From: Lapidilactobacillus gannanensis
Lineage (GTDB): Bacteria; Bacillota; Bacilli; Lactobacillales; Lactobacillaceae
Reading direction: 5' to 3'
Assembly: GCF_003946675.1 (NCBI RefSeq)
Contig: NZ_RHOT01000011.1
Span: forward strand, 1-64,000
Length of the DNA: 64,000 bases
Made by a program: the position numbers and the translations under genes. The notes below the pieces were generated by a model, which was not told the origin of the DNA, searched no databases, and worked only from the letters and a program-made list of their open reading frames with translations. Position 1 is the first letter of the stretch. Each line of letters starts with the position of its first letter. Below are positions 11,460 through 20,042 of this stretch, one piece after another.

Positions 11460-11488
11460 AAGATATCATGATTAAAATAAACATGCAA
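11460..11488 (-). promoter_or_regulatory. pdh operon promoter
   Basis: On the minus strand TTGCAT (11483-11488), a 17-base spacer and TATCTT (11460-11465). Transcription would start near 11453, leaving a leader of about 60 bases before pdhA. A short direct repeat AGTCTAGTCTAG lies at the expected start. Confidence 0.5.
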
Positions 11489-11765
11489 GTGATTGAATTT
11501 AGTTCGTTAATTAAGCGATTTCATTATAACTATGTGTGAATTTAAAAACGAAAATCAGTGATTATGCCAATCAATTAATGCTGTTCCTTTTTGCATTTAT
11601 TCTGTTATCAATTTTCCAAACTTTACCAAAGAAATAAGCGTTACTTCTAGGTTTAGATGTTCGTAAACTGTTAAATTGGTGCCTCAATTTTTAAAAAACT
11701 TAGTTGATAAAATAAACAGTGACCAGGTCATCGCCCTTTTTTGCCAAAAACAAGGCAAACGTTCG
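11489..11765. other. Intergenic region upstream of the pdh promoter
   Basis: AT-rich sequence between the pdh promoter and repeat copy B, with no gene or recognised regulatory RNA. It separates two same-strand units, mgtA and pdhABCD. Confidence 0.6.
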
Positions 11766-11885
11766 CTGCTGAAACGTTTTCTCAAACGGCAACCGGTTCT
11801 GCTTAACGCAAAAATGCCGAGCAATTCTAACGAATTGTTCGACATTTTACGTTAATGCGCACCGGCTGACCGCCTTTTGTCACAA
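11766..11885. repeat. Dispersed palindromic repeat, copy B (most complete)
   Basis: Left arm 11766-11810 (contains CTCAAACGGCAACCGGTT and TTAACGCA), core stem 11811-11827 with 11832-11848, right arm 11849-11885 (ACGTTAATGCGCACCGGCTG, then CCGCCTTTTGTCAC). The arms are imperfect inverted repeats of each other, so the whole 120-base unit folds back on itself. The core is also the mgtA terminator, about 90 bases past that gene's stop. Confidence 0.7.
11811..11848 (-). terminator. mgtA terminator (core of repeat copy B)
   Basis: A 17-bp stem AAAATGCCGAGCAATTC (11811-11827) with 11832-11848 (one mismatch) and a TAAC loop, flanked by A and T runs on both sides. It is bidirectional in form. Confidence 0.7.
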
Positions 11886-11937
11886 GCTCTTTGCCGTTAA
11901 TTGATCGAGGCTGACATTGATTACGTTTAGCGCGAAA

Positions 11938-14553
11938 TCAATTCAACTTAACTTTTAATAACTTTTTCAAAACATCTGACAGTGCCAAGTAACACAACAC
12001 AACTGCTGGTAAAAATAACCAATAAATTGCTGGTAAGTTCTCAAAGCCAAAAGTATGTTGTAGTGGCCCAAAGACCATCACAAACCCTAACAAAATTGCA
12101 CCAGCTGTTGCGCTAACGACTTGCCAACTGGAGCGACTTTTGAAGAATGGGACCCGAGTCGTTCGATAGACAAAAACAACCAAACTTTGCGTAATGAGGC
12201 CTACTAGGAACCACCCGGTCTGGAATAAGCCAGCTCGTGCGGCAACATCAGCGTGAAGAACAAACCACATAAACGCAAATGTAATTAAGTCAAAAACTGA
12301 ACTGACTGGCCCGAAAATCAGGGCAAAGCGCAATAATCCCTTAGTTTGCCAAGGCGTTGGTTTTAACAACGTTTGTCGATCAACGTGATCCCAAGGCAAT
12401 GACATTTGGGCAAAATCATAAATCAAATTTTGCACTAAAATCTGCAATGATAACATTGGTAAGAATGGTAAGAAAATACTAGCCAACAAAACACTCAGTG
12501 AATTACCAAAATTTGAAGCGATCGTCATACGAATATACTTCATTGTGTTTCGATAAACTGTTCGGCCCTCAAGAATACCGTCCTCCAATACTAACAGGCT
12601 TTTTTCGAGTAAGATAACAGAACTGGCTTCCTTAGTCACATCCGCCGCATTATCTACGGAAATGCCGACATCTGCTTGGCGTAAGGCCGGTGCATCATTG
12701 ATGCCATCCCCCATATATGCAACTGTATGCTGCTGTTGAAGAATTTTGATCAACCGTGCCTTTTGAACTGGATTTAATTTAACGAATAAATCGCAATCCT
12801 CAATAATCTGACTAATTTCTTCATCAGTCATTGCCGCAATTTGTCGGCCTTCGTAGAAGTGATCATTTTTAATACCGACTTTACCAGCGACATGCTGGGT
12901 AATTGTGCCATTATCACCAGTCAGAATCTTAACCGTCACGTGATGTTGTTGCAGTAGTTTAACTGCTTGCGCGGCACTGGCCTTTTCTGGATCTAAGAAG
13001 CCCATCAGACCAGCAAAAACCATGCCGTTCTCATCACTGACCTCATAAGTTGCCTGCTCGTGAACATCAATCCGATAAGCAATGCCTAAAATTCGCATTC
13101 CTTGATCATTGAGTTGCTGATTAAGCTGGATCAGGGCTTTTTTAATATCCGGCGTTAATTTTTGAATGCTGCCATTCCACCGCACCCGATTACAAATACC
13201 CAGAACTTCCTCGAAGGCACCTTTAGTAACCATCCATTGATGTTGCTGATTTTTAACAACAACAGTTAACCGCCGCCGATTAAAATCAAATGGAATTTCG
13301 TCAACTTTCTGTAAGTCAGCTGGTAAACTTGCCATCATTGCTTGGTGATTTGGCAAATTACCATAATCGATCACAGCTTGGTCTAGCAGGTTCTTCCAAC
13401 CAGTTTGGTAATTAGAATTCATATAGGCCAAATGAAGCACCTCTTGATCGTTAACTCCTTGGGGATCTAAATGCGACATCAACGTAATTTGATCTTGGGT
13501 CAAGGTACCAGTTTTATCCGTACAAAGCACATCCACTGCACCTAAATTCTGGACCGCTCGTAGTTCCTTGACAATCACTTTCTTTTTAGCCAAGGTGGTG
13601 GCACCTTTGGCTAAATTACTATTCACGACCATGGGCAACATTTCTGGGGTCAGACCGACCGCAATTGCCACGGCAAAGAAAAACGCTTGGGTTAAATCCC
13701 CCTTCGTAATGGCATTAATTGCGAAAACAATTGGGACTAACACACACATCATGATAATCAGTAATTTAGAAATACGACGTAACCCACGATCAAACTGCGT
13801 GGTACCACGTTTGGCAGTCGCTAATTTGGCTAAATCACCAAAAAGCGTTGCTCGTCCGGTTTTGAGAATCACTGCTTGACCAGCACCACTAATCACATCG
13901 GTACCCATAAACAACAAATTGGGATGATCAAAAATCTGTTGACCAGTGACAGCATCATTAAGCCGATCAGCACCGACAAATTTCTCGACTGGCATTGATT
14001 CACCAGTGATTGAGGATTGATTTAAGAATAAATCCTTGGCAGTTAATAAATAAGCATCCGCAGGTATCAAATCTCCTGTTTGCAATTGAATAATATCACC
14101 GGGGACAACCTCCGTCATTGGCCGTTCGGCGGTAAAGCCATCTCGGGTAACTGCACAAGTATTGGCAATCATCTGTTTCAGCGCCTGACTAGCTTTTTGT
14201 GAACGTACTTCTTGGGTAAACCGCAAAACGACCGATAATAGAATCATCATGGTCATGACAATGGCCCCATCATAATCAGCGGTCAAGGCAGAAACAACTG
14301 CTAAAACAATTAAAACAATGACAAAGGGATCTAAGAATGACTGCCCTAATATTCGCCAGCGACTAACCTCGGCGTTCACCACAACTTGATTTAAGCCATA
14401 TTGGTCTTGACGTTTTTCAACTTCAGTGGCTGTTAATCCTGTCGTTGTAGTTTGTAATTGCTTAAGAATTTCTTCCGGAGCTAACTGGCTTGCTGCCAGC
14501 AAAGCATCGGTTTTGGATTGGGTGATTGCACCCTTTTTGGTTGAAAACAACAT
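11938..14553 (-). CDS. mgtA: Magnesium-translocating P-type ATPase, MgtA/MgtB type
   Basis: An 871-residue inner-membrane P3B-type ATPase that imports Mg2+. It has the phosphorylation motif CTDKTGTLTQDQ, the hinge MGDGINDAPALRQADVGIS, the TGES actuator loop (SSITGESMPV) and hydrophobic segments around residues 85-140 and 270-350 plus a C-terminal bundle. The ATG at 14553 (MLFSTKKG) has GGAGG eight bases upstream. The longer frame to 14691 crosses the leader. Expression should be controlled by the upstream Mg2+-sensing M-box and possibly by the leader ORF 14462-14644, whose end overlaps this gene out of frame. Confidence 0.95.
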   Translation of the reverse strand: MLFSTKKGAITQSKTDALLAASQLAPEEILKQLQTTTTGLTATEVEKRQDQYGLNQVVVNAEVSRWRILGQSFLDPFVIVLIVLAVVSALTADYDGAIVMTMMILLSVVLRFTQEVRSQKASQALKQMIANTCAVTRDGFTAERPMTEVVPGDIIQLQTGDLIPADAYLLTAKDLFLNQSSITGESMPVEKFVGADRLNDAVTGQQIFDHPNLLFMGTDVISGAGQAVILKTGRATLFGDLAKLATAKRGTTQFDRGLRRISKLLIIMMCVLVPIVFAINAITKGDLTQAFFFAVAIAVGLTPEMLPMVVNSNLAKGATTLAKKKVIVKELRAVQNLGAVDVLCTDKTGTLTQDQITLMSHLDPQGVNDQEVLHLAYMNSNYQTGWKNLLDQAVIDYGNLPNHQAMMASLPADLQKVDEIPFDFNRRRLTVVVKNQQHQWMVTKGAFEEVLGICNRVRWNGSIQKLTPDIKKALIQLNQQLNDQGMRILGIAYRIDVHEQATYEVSDENGMVFAGLMGFLDPEKASAAQAVKLLQQHHVTVKILTGDNGTITQHVAGKVGIKNDHFYEGRQIAAMTDEEISQIIEDCDLFVKLNPVQKARLIKILQQQHTVAYMGDGINDAPALRQADVGISVDNAADVTKEASSVILLEKSLLVLEDGILEGRTVYRNTMKYIRMTIASNFGNSLSVLLASIFLPFLPMLSLQILVQNLIYDFAQMSLPWDHVDRQTLLKPTPWQTKGLLRFALIFGPVSSVFDLITFAFMWFVLHADVAARAGLFQTGWFLVGLITQSLVVFVYRTTRVPFFKSRSSWQVVSATAGAILLGFVMVFGPLQHTFGFENLPAIYWLFLPAVVLCYLALSDVLKKLLKVKLN

Positions 14554-14644
14554 TGTTGCCACCTCCAGGTTTTTCTGGCGCACTTTCTGCAGTACGCGAA
14601 TGTTGCTGTATCGGTAAACTATCTGGATCAGGACTAGCGGGCAC
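14462..14644 (-). CDS. Proline/acid-rich leader ORF upstream of mgtA (MgtL-like candidate)
   Basis: A 60-codon ORF starting at GTG 14644. It lies behind GGAGGTGATC, a ten-base perfect match to the 16S anti-Shine-Dalgarno, six bases before the GTG. The peptide begins MPASPDPDSLPIQQ and continues with AESAPEKPGGG. It overlaps the first 92 bases of mgtA in another frame and lies between the M-box terminator and mgtA. The start resembles Salmonella MgtL (MEPDPTPLP...) in the pattern PDPxxLP. MgtL couples proline availability and low Mg2+ to mgtA expression. Function here is inferred. The C-terminal half after residue 30 is probably only the out-of-frame shadow of mgtA, so the peptide may be mainly a translational sensor. 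Confidence 0.5.
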   Translation of the reverse strand: MPASPDPDSLPIQQHSRTAESAPEKPGGGNNVVFNQKGCNHPIQNRCFAGSKPVSSGRNS

Positions 14645-14743
14645 AAGATCACCTCCAAAATTGAAAATTCTTGAACAACAATGACATTCATTCAAAATTA
14701 ATTCGGACTCATTTAAATTACGAGGCCGCGGTAAAATAAAAAA

Positions 14744-14768
14744 GCACACTCGCCAACAGTGAGTGTGC
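14744..14768 (-). terminator. M-box expression-platform terminator
   Basis: GCACACTC (14744-14751) pairs with GAGTGTGC (14761-14768), and on the minus strand a run of six T follows. The octamer CACTGTTG within this hairpin (minus strand, 14761-14754) is complementary to CAACAGTG at the 3' end of the aptamer (14793-14786), giving a mutually exclusive antiterminator. Confidence 0.85.
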
Positions 14769-14782
14769 GCAATTACTTGCTA

Positions 14783-14936
14783 GATCACTGTTGAGTTTTA
14801 GCACTATACAACGTAGAAAATAAATTCAGCTACATTAGAAAGAGCCTTGAAGGCAATTCCAGCTGACTCATGGGCATCTCTCGATGTTTCTGAGCAGTAG
14901 CTTATGTTTGTATAGGAGCCTCACCTAACAGGTGTT
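14783..14936 (-). promoter_or_regulatory. M-box (ykoK/mgtE-type) Mg2+ riboswitch
   Basis: Reading the minus strand, the aptamer has the conserved M-box blocks in order. These are TTAGGTGAGGCTCCTAT at the 5' end, then ATGCCCATGAGTCAGCTGG, AATGTAGCTGAATTTA, and ACGTTGTATAGTGCTAAAAC near the 3' end. High Mg2+ should stabilise the aptamer, free the downstream terminator and lower mgtA transcription. The placement directly upstream of an MgtA-type ATPase agrees. Confidence 0.93.
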
Positions 14937-14963
14937 ATTTAATTTCGAATCATTCAGTTATTT

Positions 14964-14991
14964 ATCATACTGATTTTTTCAGAAAATGCAA
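14964..14991 (-). promoter_or_regulatory. mgtA / M-box promoter
   Basis: On the minus strand TTGCAT (14986-14991), a 16-base spacer and TATGAT (14964-14969). The start point falls about 20 bases before the first conserved M-box block. Confidence 0.6.
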
Positions 14992-15129
14992 CTCATGACT
15001 AACCTTAACGAAGCATATTTTCAACGCGTAATCACAAAAAATATCATTGTGCTTAGTTGACCGCTTTAAAAAGCGGCCCCTATCTGCTAAAATTAATTTA
15101 TTATTGTAAGTTTGTTTGGAGGAAATACC

Positions 15130-15693
15130 GTGTATTTAATGAAAGACATTACGCGTGATGGCGACCCTGTTTTGCGCCAAGTAGCAGCTAAAGTAACCTT
15201 TCCCTTAAGCGAGGCTGATCAAAAGTTAGCCCATGATATGATGGAATATTTGGTCGTGAGTCAAGTTCCTGAATCTGCTGAAAAATATGGCCTACGTCCT
15301 GGTGTTGGTTTAGCAGCACCACAGGTTGGTGTTTCTGAAATGATGGCCGCCGTGCTGGTTCCTGGCGCTGAAGAAGATGCAAAACCACTATTTAAAGAAG
15401 TCATCATTAATCCAGTGATTGTTAGTCATTCCGTTCAATCAGCAGCTCTATCTGAGGGTGAAGGTTGTTTATCAGTGGATCACGACTTACCAGGCTATGT
15501 GGTTCGCCACGATCGGATCACTGTACGCTATCAAGACGTCACTGGAAAAACTCACAAAATTCGGCTGCGTGATTATCCAGCCATTGTTTGTCAACATGAG
15601 ATCGACCACTTGAACGGTCATCTTTATTATGACTTAATCAATCAAAAAGACCCTTATCAGTTAACTGATAAAAACACAATCTTAATTGATTAA
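15130..15693 (+). CDS. def: Peptide deformylase
   Basis: A 187-residue metalloenzyme that removes the formyl group from nascent peptides. The three family motifs are present: [10 protein letters not shown] (I), EGCLSVD (II, metal-ligand Cys) and [12 protein letters not shown] (III, HExxH). The insertion between motifs fits the type 2 enzymes of Gram-positives. The GTG at 15130 ([11 protein letters not shown]) is chosen because GGAGG lies seven bases upstream; ATG 15139 is too far from it. A CCGCTTT/AAAGCGG hairpin at 15061-15076 sits in the upstream region, role unknown. Divergent from mgtA. Confidence 0.95.
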   Translation: MYLMKDITRDGDPVLRQVAAKVTFPLSEADQKLAHDMMEYLVVSQVPESAEKYGLRPGVGLAAPQVGVSEMMAAVLVPGAEEDAKPLFKEVIINPVIVSHSVQSAALSEGEGCLSVDHDLPGYVVRHDRITVRYQDVTGKTHKIRLRDYPAIVCQHEIDHLNGHLYYDLINQKDPYQLTDKNTILID

Positions 15694-15708
15694 GATTCGT
15701 GAAATAAA

Positions 15709-16221
15709 CTATTCGTTCGGATGATGACTTTTAGACGTCGGTGTTTGCCAATTGGGGTGAGCAGTCGGCGTTTTTGTTTGGGCCTCATCGTGAGAAATCC
15801 GGGCCATGTCATGAACATAGTTTGCGGTCGCATGATTACGTAAATAAGCAACATCAAAATGAAATGTATCCTTAAGTTGCCAGTATTCAGTCACGATAAT
15901 CTCCGCCGGCAAATCTACACTCGCGCGCAGATAACGTTCAAACTCACCAATGGTTAGCGTAATTTTTTCTGAAGAAGCTAACTGTACTTGATATTCAAAA
16001 ACCAGCACATCACGATGCCAAATTGATACCGGCACCTCACTACGTAATGTTTGTGCTGTTAGTTGCGGCAATTTAGCCGCCCAGACTTGAATTGCCTGAT
16101 TAATTTGTTGATCAACTATGAGTTGCTGTTGGTGTTGCCAGTGAATCAGCCAGAGATGATGCCCCGTCCAACTTAAGACAATTACGGCTAAAATAATTAA
16201 AATCGACCACCAAATAATCAT
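15709..16221 (-). CDS. Hypothetical protein with N-terminal membrane anchor
   Basis: 170 residues, not recognised. Residues about 2-25 (IIWWSILIILAVIVLSWTG) form a single membrane segment or uncleaved signal anchor. The rest is a Gln- and Trp-rich soluble domain with a polar His/Thr/Pro-rich tail, likely outside the cell. Its stop lies 15 bases from the def stop, so the two genes converge with no visible terminator between them. AGGA about ten bases before the ATG supports the start. No function is proposed. Confidence 0.7.
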   Translation of the reverse strand: MIIWWSILIILAVIVLSWTGHHLWLIHWQHQQQLIVDQQINQAIQVWAAKLPQLTAQTLRSEVPVSIWHRDVLVFEYQVQLASSEKITLTIGEFERYLRASVDLPAEIIVTEYWQLKDTFHFDVAYLRNHATANYVHDMARISHDEAQTKTPTAHPNWQTPTSKSHHPNE

Positions 16222-16671
16222 AGCATCACATCCTTTACTGCTAGTATACCGACTCCCTAACTAAAAAACTATTTTGAACCCTTGCCCAATCCTATTAGCA
16301 TTTTTGACACTCACCCGACTCAAAGATGCAAAAGGCAACAGTAAGCTACAAAAAAGCCCTGCGTTTGCCGTCGGAACGAATTACCGCAAGTTAGCGCGAA
16401 CTTTTAAAGCGCATTTATTGCGGCAATCTGATTGCTACAGCTTAATAAAGTCCTTTTAAATAAAGCCAGGTTTCCTCAAAAGAAATTTAGCAATTAACAC
16501 CTAAAAAAAGACGACTATTGGCCCTAAGAGGCGCTTTGAGTGGTTCCTGAGAGTATACAAGTTGGGCAAAATATGATAATATCATCATAACTGTGAATGA
16601 AAAATAATTTATTTTTTCATTGACCCAACGTTCGGAAAACTAAAAAATATCGTTTATAAGGAGTTTTTATC
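16222..16671. other. Upstream region of rpoY-rnjA
   Basis: About 450 bases between divergent units. It must hold promoters for the unknown protein (-) and for rpoY-rnjA (+). TATGATAATAT at about 16574 is a possible -10 area. AATGAAAAA/TTTTTTCATT at about 16596-16619 forms a small hairpin before the rpoY ribosome-binding site. A 61-codon frame at 16274-16459 lacks a start signal and is not called. Confidence 0.55.
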
Positions 16672-16887
16672 TTGATTTTTAAAGTATTGTACCAACCAAA
16701 TGCCATTCGCAATCCCCAACGGGAATTAACTCAAGCACTGTATCTAGAAGCTGACTCAGCTGTTGCTGCTCGGGCCCTCGTTGCCAAAAACACTGACTAT
16801 AATGTTGAATTGATCCAAGAATTGACCGGCAATTTTTTGGACTATGAACAAAAGAGTCCCGACTTCAAACTAACGGAGTTTAATTAA
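16672..16887 (+). CDS. rpoY: RNA polymerase epsilon subunit (DUF1447)
   Basis: A 71-residue small auxiliary subunit of Firmicutes RNA polymerase (formerly YkzG/DUF1447). Family segments include MIFKVLYQ at the start, [33 protein letters not shown] and the C-terminal FKLTEFN. The start is TTG, with AAGGAG eight bases upstream. Its stop overlaps the rnjA start as TAATG, the conserved rpoY-rnjA arrangement, so the two are translationally coupled. Confidence 0.95.
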   Translation: MIFKVLYQPNAIRNPQRELTQALYLEADSAVAARALVAKNTDYNVELIQELTGNFLDYEQKSPDFKLTEFN

Positions 16888-18578
16888 TGGTCAAAAAGCT
16901 TAAAATACAAAATAACGAAACTGCAGTTTATGCCATCGGTGGATTAGGTGAAATCGGCAAAAACATGTACGGCGTTCAATTCCAAGATGAAATCATCATC
17001 ATTGATGCTGGGATCAAGTTTCCCGAAGATGATTTACTAGGGATCGACTACGTCATCTCTGATTACAGTTACATTGCTGATAATATCGATAAGGTTAAGG
17101 CGCTCGTGATTACCCACGGCCATGAAGATCATATCGGTGGGATTCCGTTTCTATTGAAACAAATCCCTAATATTCCAATCTATGCCGGTCCTTTGGCATT
17201 AGCCCTAATTAAGGGAAAACTTGAGGAACACGGCTTATTAAATACGACTGAGCTTCATGAATTAAGTGAAGACAGCGTGTTGAAATTTCCAAAAGTCAGT
17301 GTGACTTTCTTTCGAACAACCCACTCAATTCCTGACACACTTGGGGTTGCCGTTCATACCCCCCAAGGCGTTGTCGTTGAAACTGGTGACTTTAAGTTTG
17401 ACTTAACACCAGTTGGCGATCAACCATCCCCTAACCTTCAACGAATGGCGCGTTTAGGTGAAGAAGGCGTGCTCTTATTGATGTCCGATTCAACTAATGC
17501 TGAAATTCCCAACTTTACTAAATCCGAACGCTTTGTTGGTAATTCCATTCGTCATATTTTTGAAGGGATCGAAGGGCGCATCATTTTTGCCTCATTCGCT
17601 TCTAATATTTCCCGGGTAGCCCAAGCGGTTTCAGCAGCCATTGAACACCATCGAAAAGTCGCTGTTTTCGGTCGTAGTATGGAAACAGCGATTGTAAATG
17701 GTCAGGAATTAGGTTATCTGAAAATTCCTGATGGCGTCTTAGTTGATGCTCATGAAATCAACCATTTACCTGCTAATGAAGTCATGATTCTTTGTACTGG
17801 ATCTCAAGGTGAACCTATGGCAGCTCTTAGCCGAATTGCTAATGGCACGCACCGCCAGATTTCAATCAATCCTGGTGATACGGTGATTTTCTCTAGTAAC
17901 CCTATTCCTGGAAATACGATTAGTGTCAATCACTTAATCAACCAGTTGTCAGAAGCTGGTGCTCATGTTATTCATGGTAAAGTCAATAATATCCATACTT
18001 CTGGTCATGGTGGTCAGGAAGAACAAAAACTAATGCTGCGGTTAATGAAACCGAAATTCTTTATGCCGATTCACGGTGAATATCGCATGTTGAAGATTCA
18101 CACAGAATTAGCTGAATTATGCGGCGTCCCAATGGATCATAGTTATATTTTGGAAAATGGTGACGTCCTTGCATTAACAAGTGATCGCGCCCGAGTTGCA
18201 GGACACTTCCCTGCTGACGACGTATATGTTGACGGTTCCGGAATTGGTGATATTGGCAATATTGTGCTTCACGATCGCCGGATTCTTTCTGAAGAAGGCC
18301 TCGTTGTCGTTGTCGCAACCATTGATTACAAGCGCAAATTAGTCTTGGCAGGACCTGATATCCTTTCACGGGGCTTCGTTTATATGCGAGAGTCTGGTAG
18401 CTTAATTGAATCCGCCCAAAAACGGATTTACAATTTAATTCGTAAGATGTTCGCTGACGAAGAGAATGTCACTGAATCAATGTTACGAGATGCTATTATT
18501 GACTCATTGCAGGAATTCCTCTTCAATCAAACTGAGCGGCATCCGATGATTTTACCAATGTTGATCACCACAGCTTAA
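16887..18578 (+). CDS. rnjA: Ribonuclease J1
   Basis: A 563-residue metallo-beta-lactamase/beta-CASP RNase with 5'-3' exonuclease and endonuclease activity, central to mRNA decay and 16S rRNA maturation. The metal motif [10 protein letters not shown] is at about residues 75-84. The beta-CASP region contains [10 protein letters not shown] and [10 protein letters not shown]. The C-terminal domain is complete and the length fits RNase J (about 555-560). It is coupled to rpoY. Confidence 0.95.
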   Translation: MVKKLKIQNNETAVYAIGGLGEIGKNMYGVQFQDEIIIIDAGIKFPEDDLLGIDYVISDYSYIADNIDKVKALVITHGHEDHIGGIPFLLKQIPNIPIYAGPLALALIKGKLEEHGLLNTTELHELSEDSVLKFPKVSVTFFRTTHSIPDTLGVAVHTPQGVVVETGDFKFDLTPVGDQPSPNLQRMARLGEEGVLLLMSDSTNAEIPNFTKSERFVGNSIRHIFEGIEGRIIFASFASNISRVAQAVSAAIEHHRKVAVFGRSMETAIVNGQELGYLKIPDGVLVDAHEINHLPANEVMILCTGSQGEPMAALSRIANGTHRQISINPGDTVIFSSNPIPGNTISVNHLINQLSEAGAHVIHGKVNNIHTSGHGGQEEQKLMLRLMKPKFFMPIHGEYRMLKIHTELAELCGVPMDHSYILENGDVLALTSDRARVAGHFPADDVYVDGSGIGDIGNIVLHDRRILSEEGLVVVVATIDYKRKLVLAGPDILSRGFVYMRESGSLIESAQKRIYNLIRKMFADEENVTESMLRDAIIDSLQEFLFNQTERHPMILPMLITTA

Positions 18579-18780
18579 CTAAATGTATTTTTGAAAGGTT
18601 CCCGCTTAATACAAATAGCATCTGGGACATTAGTCATTTAGACAAATAAGGCCAAATTTGGTTGCCGAAACGTGTTCTCAAAAGGCAACCGGTTCCGCCT
18701 AACGCAAAAATAACGAGCAATTCTAGCGAATTGTTCGTTATTTACGTTAAGCTTCACTGGCTAATTGACTTTTATCACGG
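18579..18780. repeat. rnjA downstream region with dispersed palindromic repeat copy C
   Basis: The repeat occupies about 18662-18780. The left arm (GTTCTCAAAAGGCAACCGGTT, then TAACGCA) closely matches copy B. The core stem AAATAACGAGCAATTC (18708-18723) pairs with 18728-18743 around a TAGC loop. The right arm (ACGTTAAGCTTCACTGGCTA, then GACTTTTATCACGG) follows. The core lies about 130 bases past the rnjA stop and could terminate that transcript. Confidence 0.65.
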
Positions 18781-18870
18781 ATTGTGTTGTCACAGTTGCC
18801 AGCTATTCAGCAATCATAGTTTTAATGTTCATCAGCACCATTTATCTTGTTTTTTTGGAGGAAATTTGTT

Positions 18871-19824
18871 TTGCCGAATTACACGATCATTATCAATCCC
18901 CAAGCTGGTAGCGGTGCTGCTAAAAAAGTTTGGCCCAAGCTAAAAACGGCTTTGACCGCAGCTAAAATCAAGTTCACTTATTATTTTACTGAATATTCTG
19001 GTCATGCCACCATTCTTAGCCGCCAGCTCGCACAACAATTACCCGCACAGCAAGTCAGCGAGCAAGTCTTTATGGTCGTTGGTGGTGACGGGACAGTCAA
19101 TCAAGTTCTTAATGGTATTCATGACGTCACGCCTACGCCAATTCCAATTGCTTACTTCCCAGCCGGATCAGGTAATGATTTTGCCCGTAGTTTACATTTA
19201 AAACAAAAAATTGCCACTTTCATTGACCATTTAATAAAAATCAGACAGCCAAGTAACTTAAATATTTTCGCAGTGCAGATCAAGGATGAAACTGGCAAGA
19301 TCCAACAACAATTGCTCATTAACAACTTTGGCATGGGCTTTGATGCCCATGTTGTTCATCTGACTGAACATTCAACCTTAAAGGCAAAATTAAACCGCTG
19401 GCATCTTGGTAACCTAGCTTATGTCATTAACTTAATTTCTGTTCTGAAAAATCAAAAGTCCTTTGCCGTTGACGTACAAACTAAGCAGGAGAAAGCCCAT
19501 TTCGATCAAGCTTACCTTGTCACCCTGACTAATATTGCTTATTTTGGCGGTGGCGTGCCCATCGTGCCTACAGCAGACCCACATATTGAAGAACTAGATT
19601 TGATCATCTTAGAAAAACCCAGTTTAATTAAGTTTATTGGCCTATTCATTTTAATGTTGGTCAATGGCCACCATTTAAACAGTCCCGCAGTCCATCTTTT
19701 TAAAACGGAGCAACTACAAGTTAGTTGTCAACCAGCGCAATTTGGTCAAATGGACGGTGAGGATATGGGCCACCATTCATTTCAACTTAATGCGACCAAT
19801 AACCAGTATCCTTTCTGGATTTAG
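18871..19824 (+). CDS. Diacylglycerol/lipid kinase family protein (YegS/DgkB/BmrU type)
   Basis: A 317-residue DAGK-catalytic-domain protein that phosphorylates lipid substrates with ATP, probably at the inner face of the membrane. It has the nucleotide-binding motif VVGGDGTVNQVLNG at about residues 69-82, an INPQAGSG motif at the N-terminus and the FPAGSGNDFARS loop. The C-terminal half fits the YegS-like beta-sandwich. TTG 18871 has GGAGG nine bases upstream; the TTG at 18847 lies before that site. The exact lipid is uncertain: DgkB recycles diacylglycerol from lipoteichoic acid synthesis, while other paralogues differ. Confidence 0.85.
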   Translation: MPNYTIIINPQAGSGAAKKVWPKLKTALTAAKIKFTYYFTEYSGHATILSRQLAQQLPAQQVSEQVFMVVGGDGTVNQVLNGIHDVTPTPIPIAYFPAGSGNDFARSLHLKQKIATFIDHLIKIRQPSNLNIFAVQIKDETGKIQQQLLINNFGMGFDAHVVHLTEHSTLKAKLNRWHLGNLAYVINLISVLKNQKSFAVDVQTKQEKAHFDQAYLVTLTNIAYFGGGVPIVPTADPHIEELDLIILEKPSLIKFIGLFILMLVNGHHLNSPAVHLFKTEQLQVSCQPAQFGQMDGEDMGHHSFQLNATNNQYPFWI

Positions 19825-19862
19825 ACTAATCAAAAGCCAGCTGGTTCAGTCAGCTTAACACC

Positions 19863-19898
19863 AAAAAGACGAACAATTCGCGAATTGTTCGTCTTTTT
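19863..19898. terminator. Perfect 36-bp palindromic bidirectional terminator (repeat copy E core)
   Basis: AAAAAGACGAACAATTCG (19863-19880) is followed immediately by its exact reverse complement (19881-19898), with no unpaired loop in the DNA. The A-run/T-run ends and the AACAATTCG core place it in the same family as the other core hairpins. It lies 36 bases past the lipid-kinase stop and 145 bases past the recD2 stop, so it can serve both convergent genes. Confidence 0.85.
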
Positions 19899-19989
19899 GT
19901 GGCGCTACAATATTAATAGGATAGAAAAAGAAATTTCAAGACAAGTCGTTTAGCCACTTCAAATATTGCAGCGCCGGCTTTTACGTTAA

Positions 19990-20027
19990 TAATCACCAGC
20001 TAACCGCTTTTGGTTGCGGTTACACTC
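19990..20027. repeat. Orphan right arm of the dispersed repeat
   Basis: TTTTACGTTAATAATCACCA followed by GCTAACCGCTTTTGG matches the right arms next to typA (from 174) and mgtA (from 11845). It sits 16 bases from the recD2 stop, the same position relative to the gene as in those two cases, but its core hairpin lies about 95 bases away. Confidence 0.6.
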
Positions 20028-20042
20028 AGTTTTACTATTTAC

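Noticed and set aside
14645..14749. Upstream extension of the mgtA leader ORF to ATG 14749
   Set aside because: It would start inside the M-box terminator, has no Shine-Dalgarno, and the strong site lies at the internal GTG 14644.
16274..16459. 61-codon ORF upstream of rpoY
   Set aside because: No Shine-Dalgarno, composition unlike neighbours, no recognisable protein.
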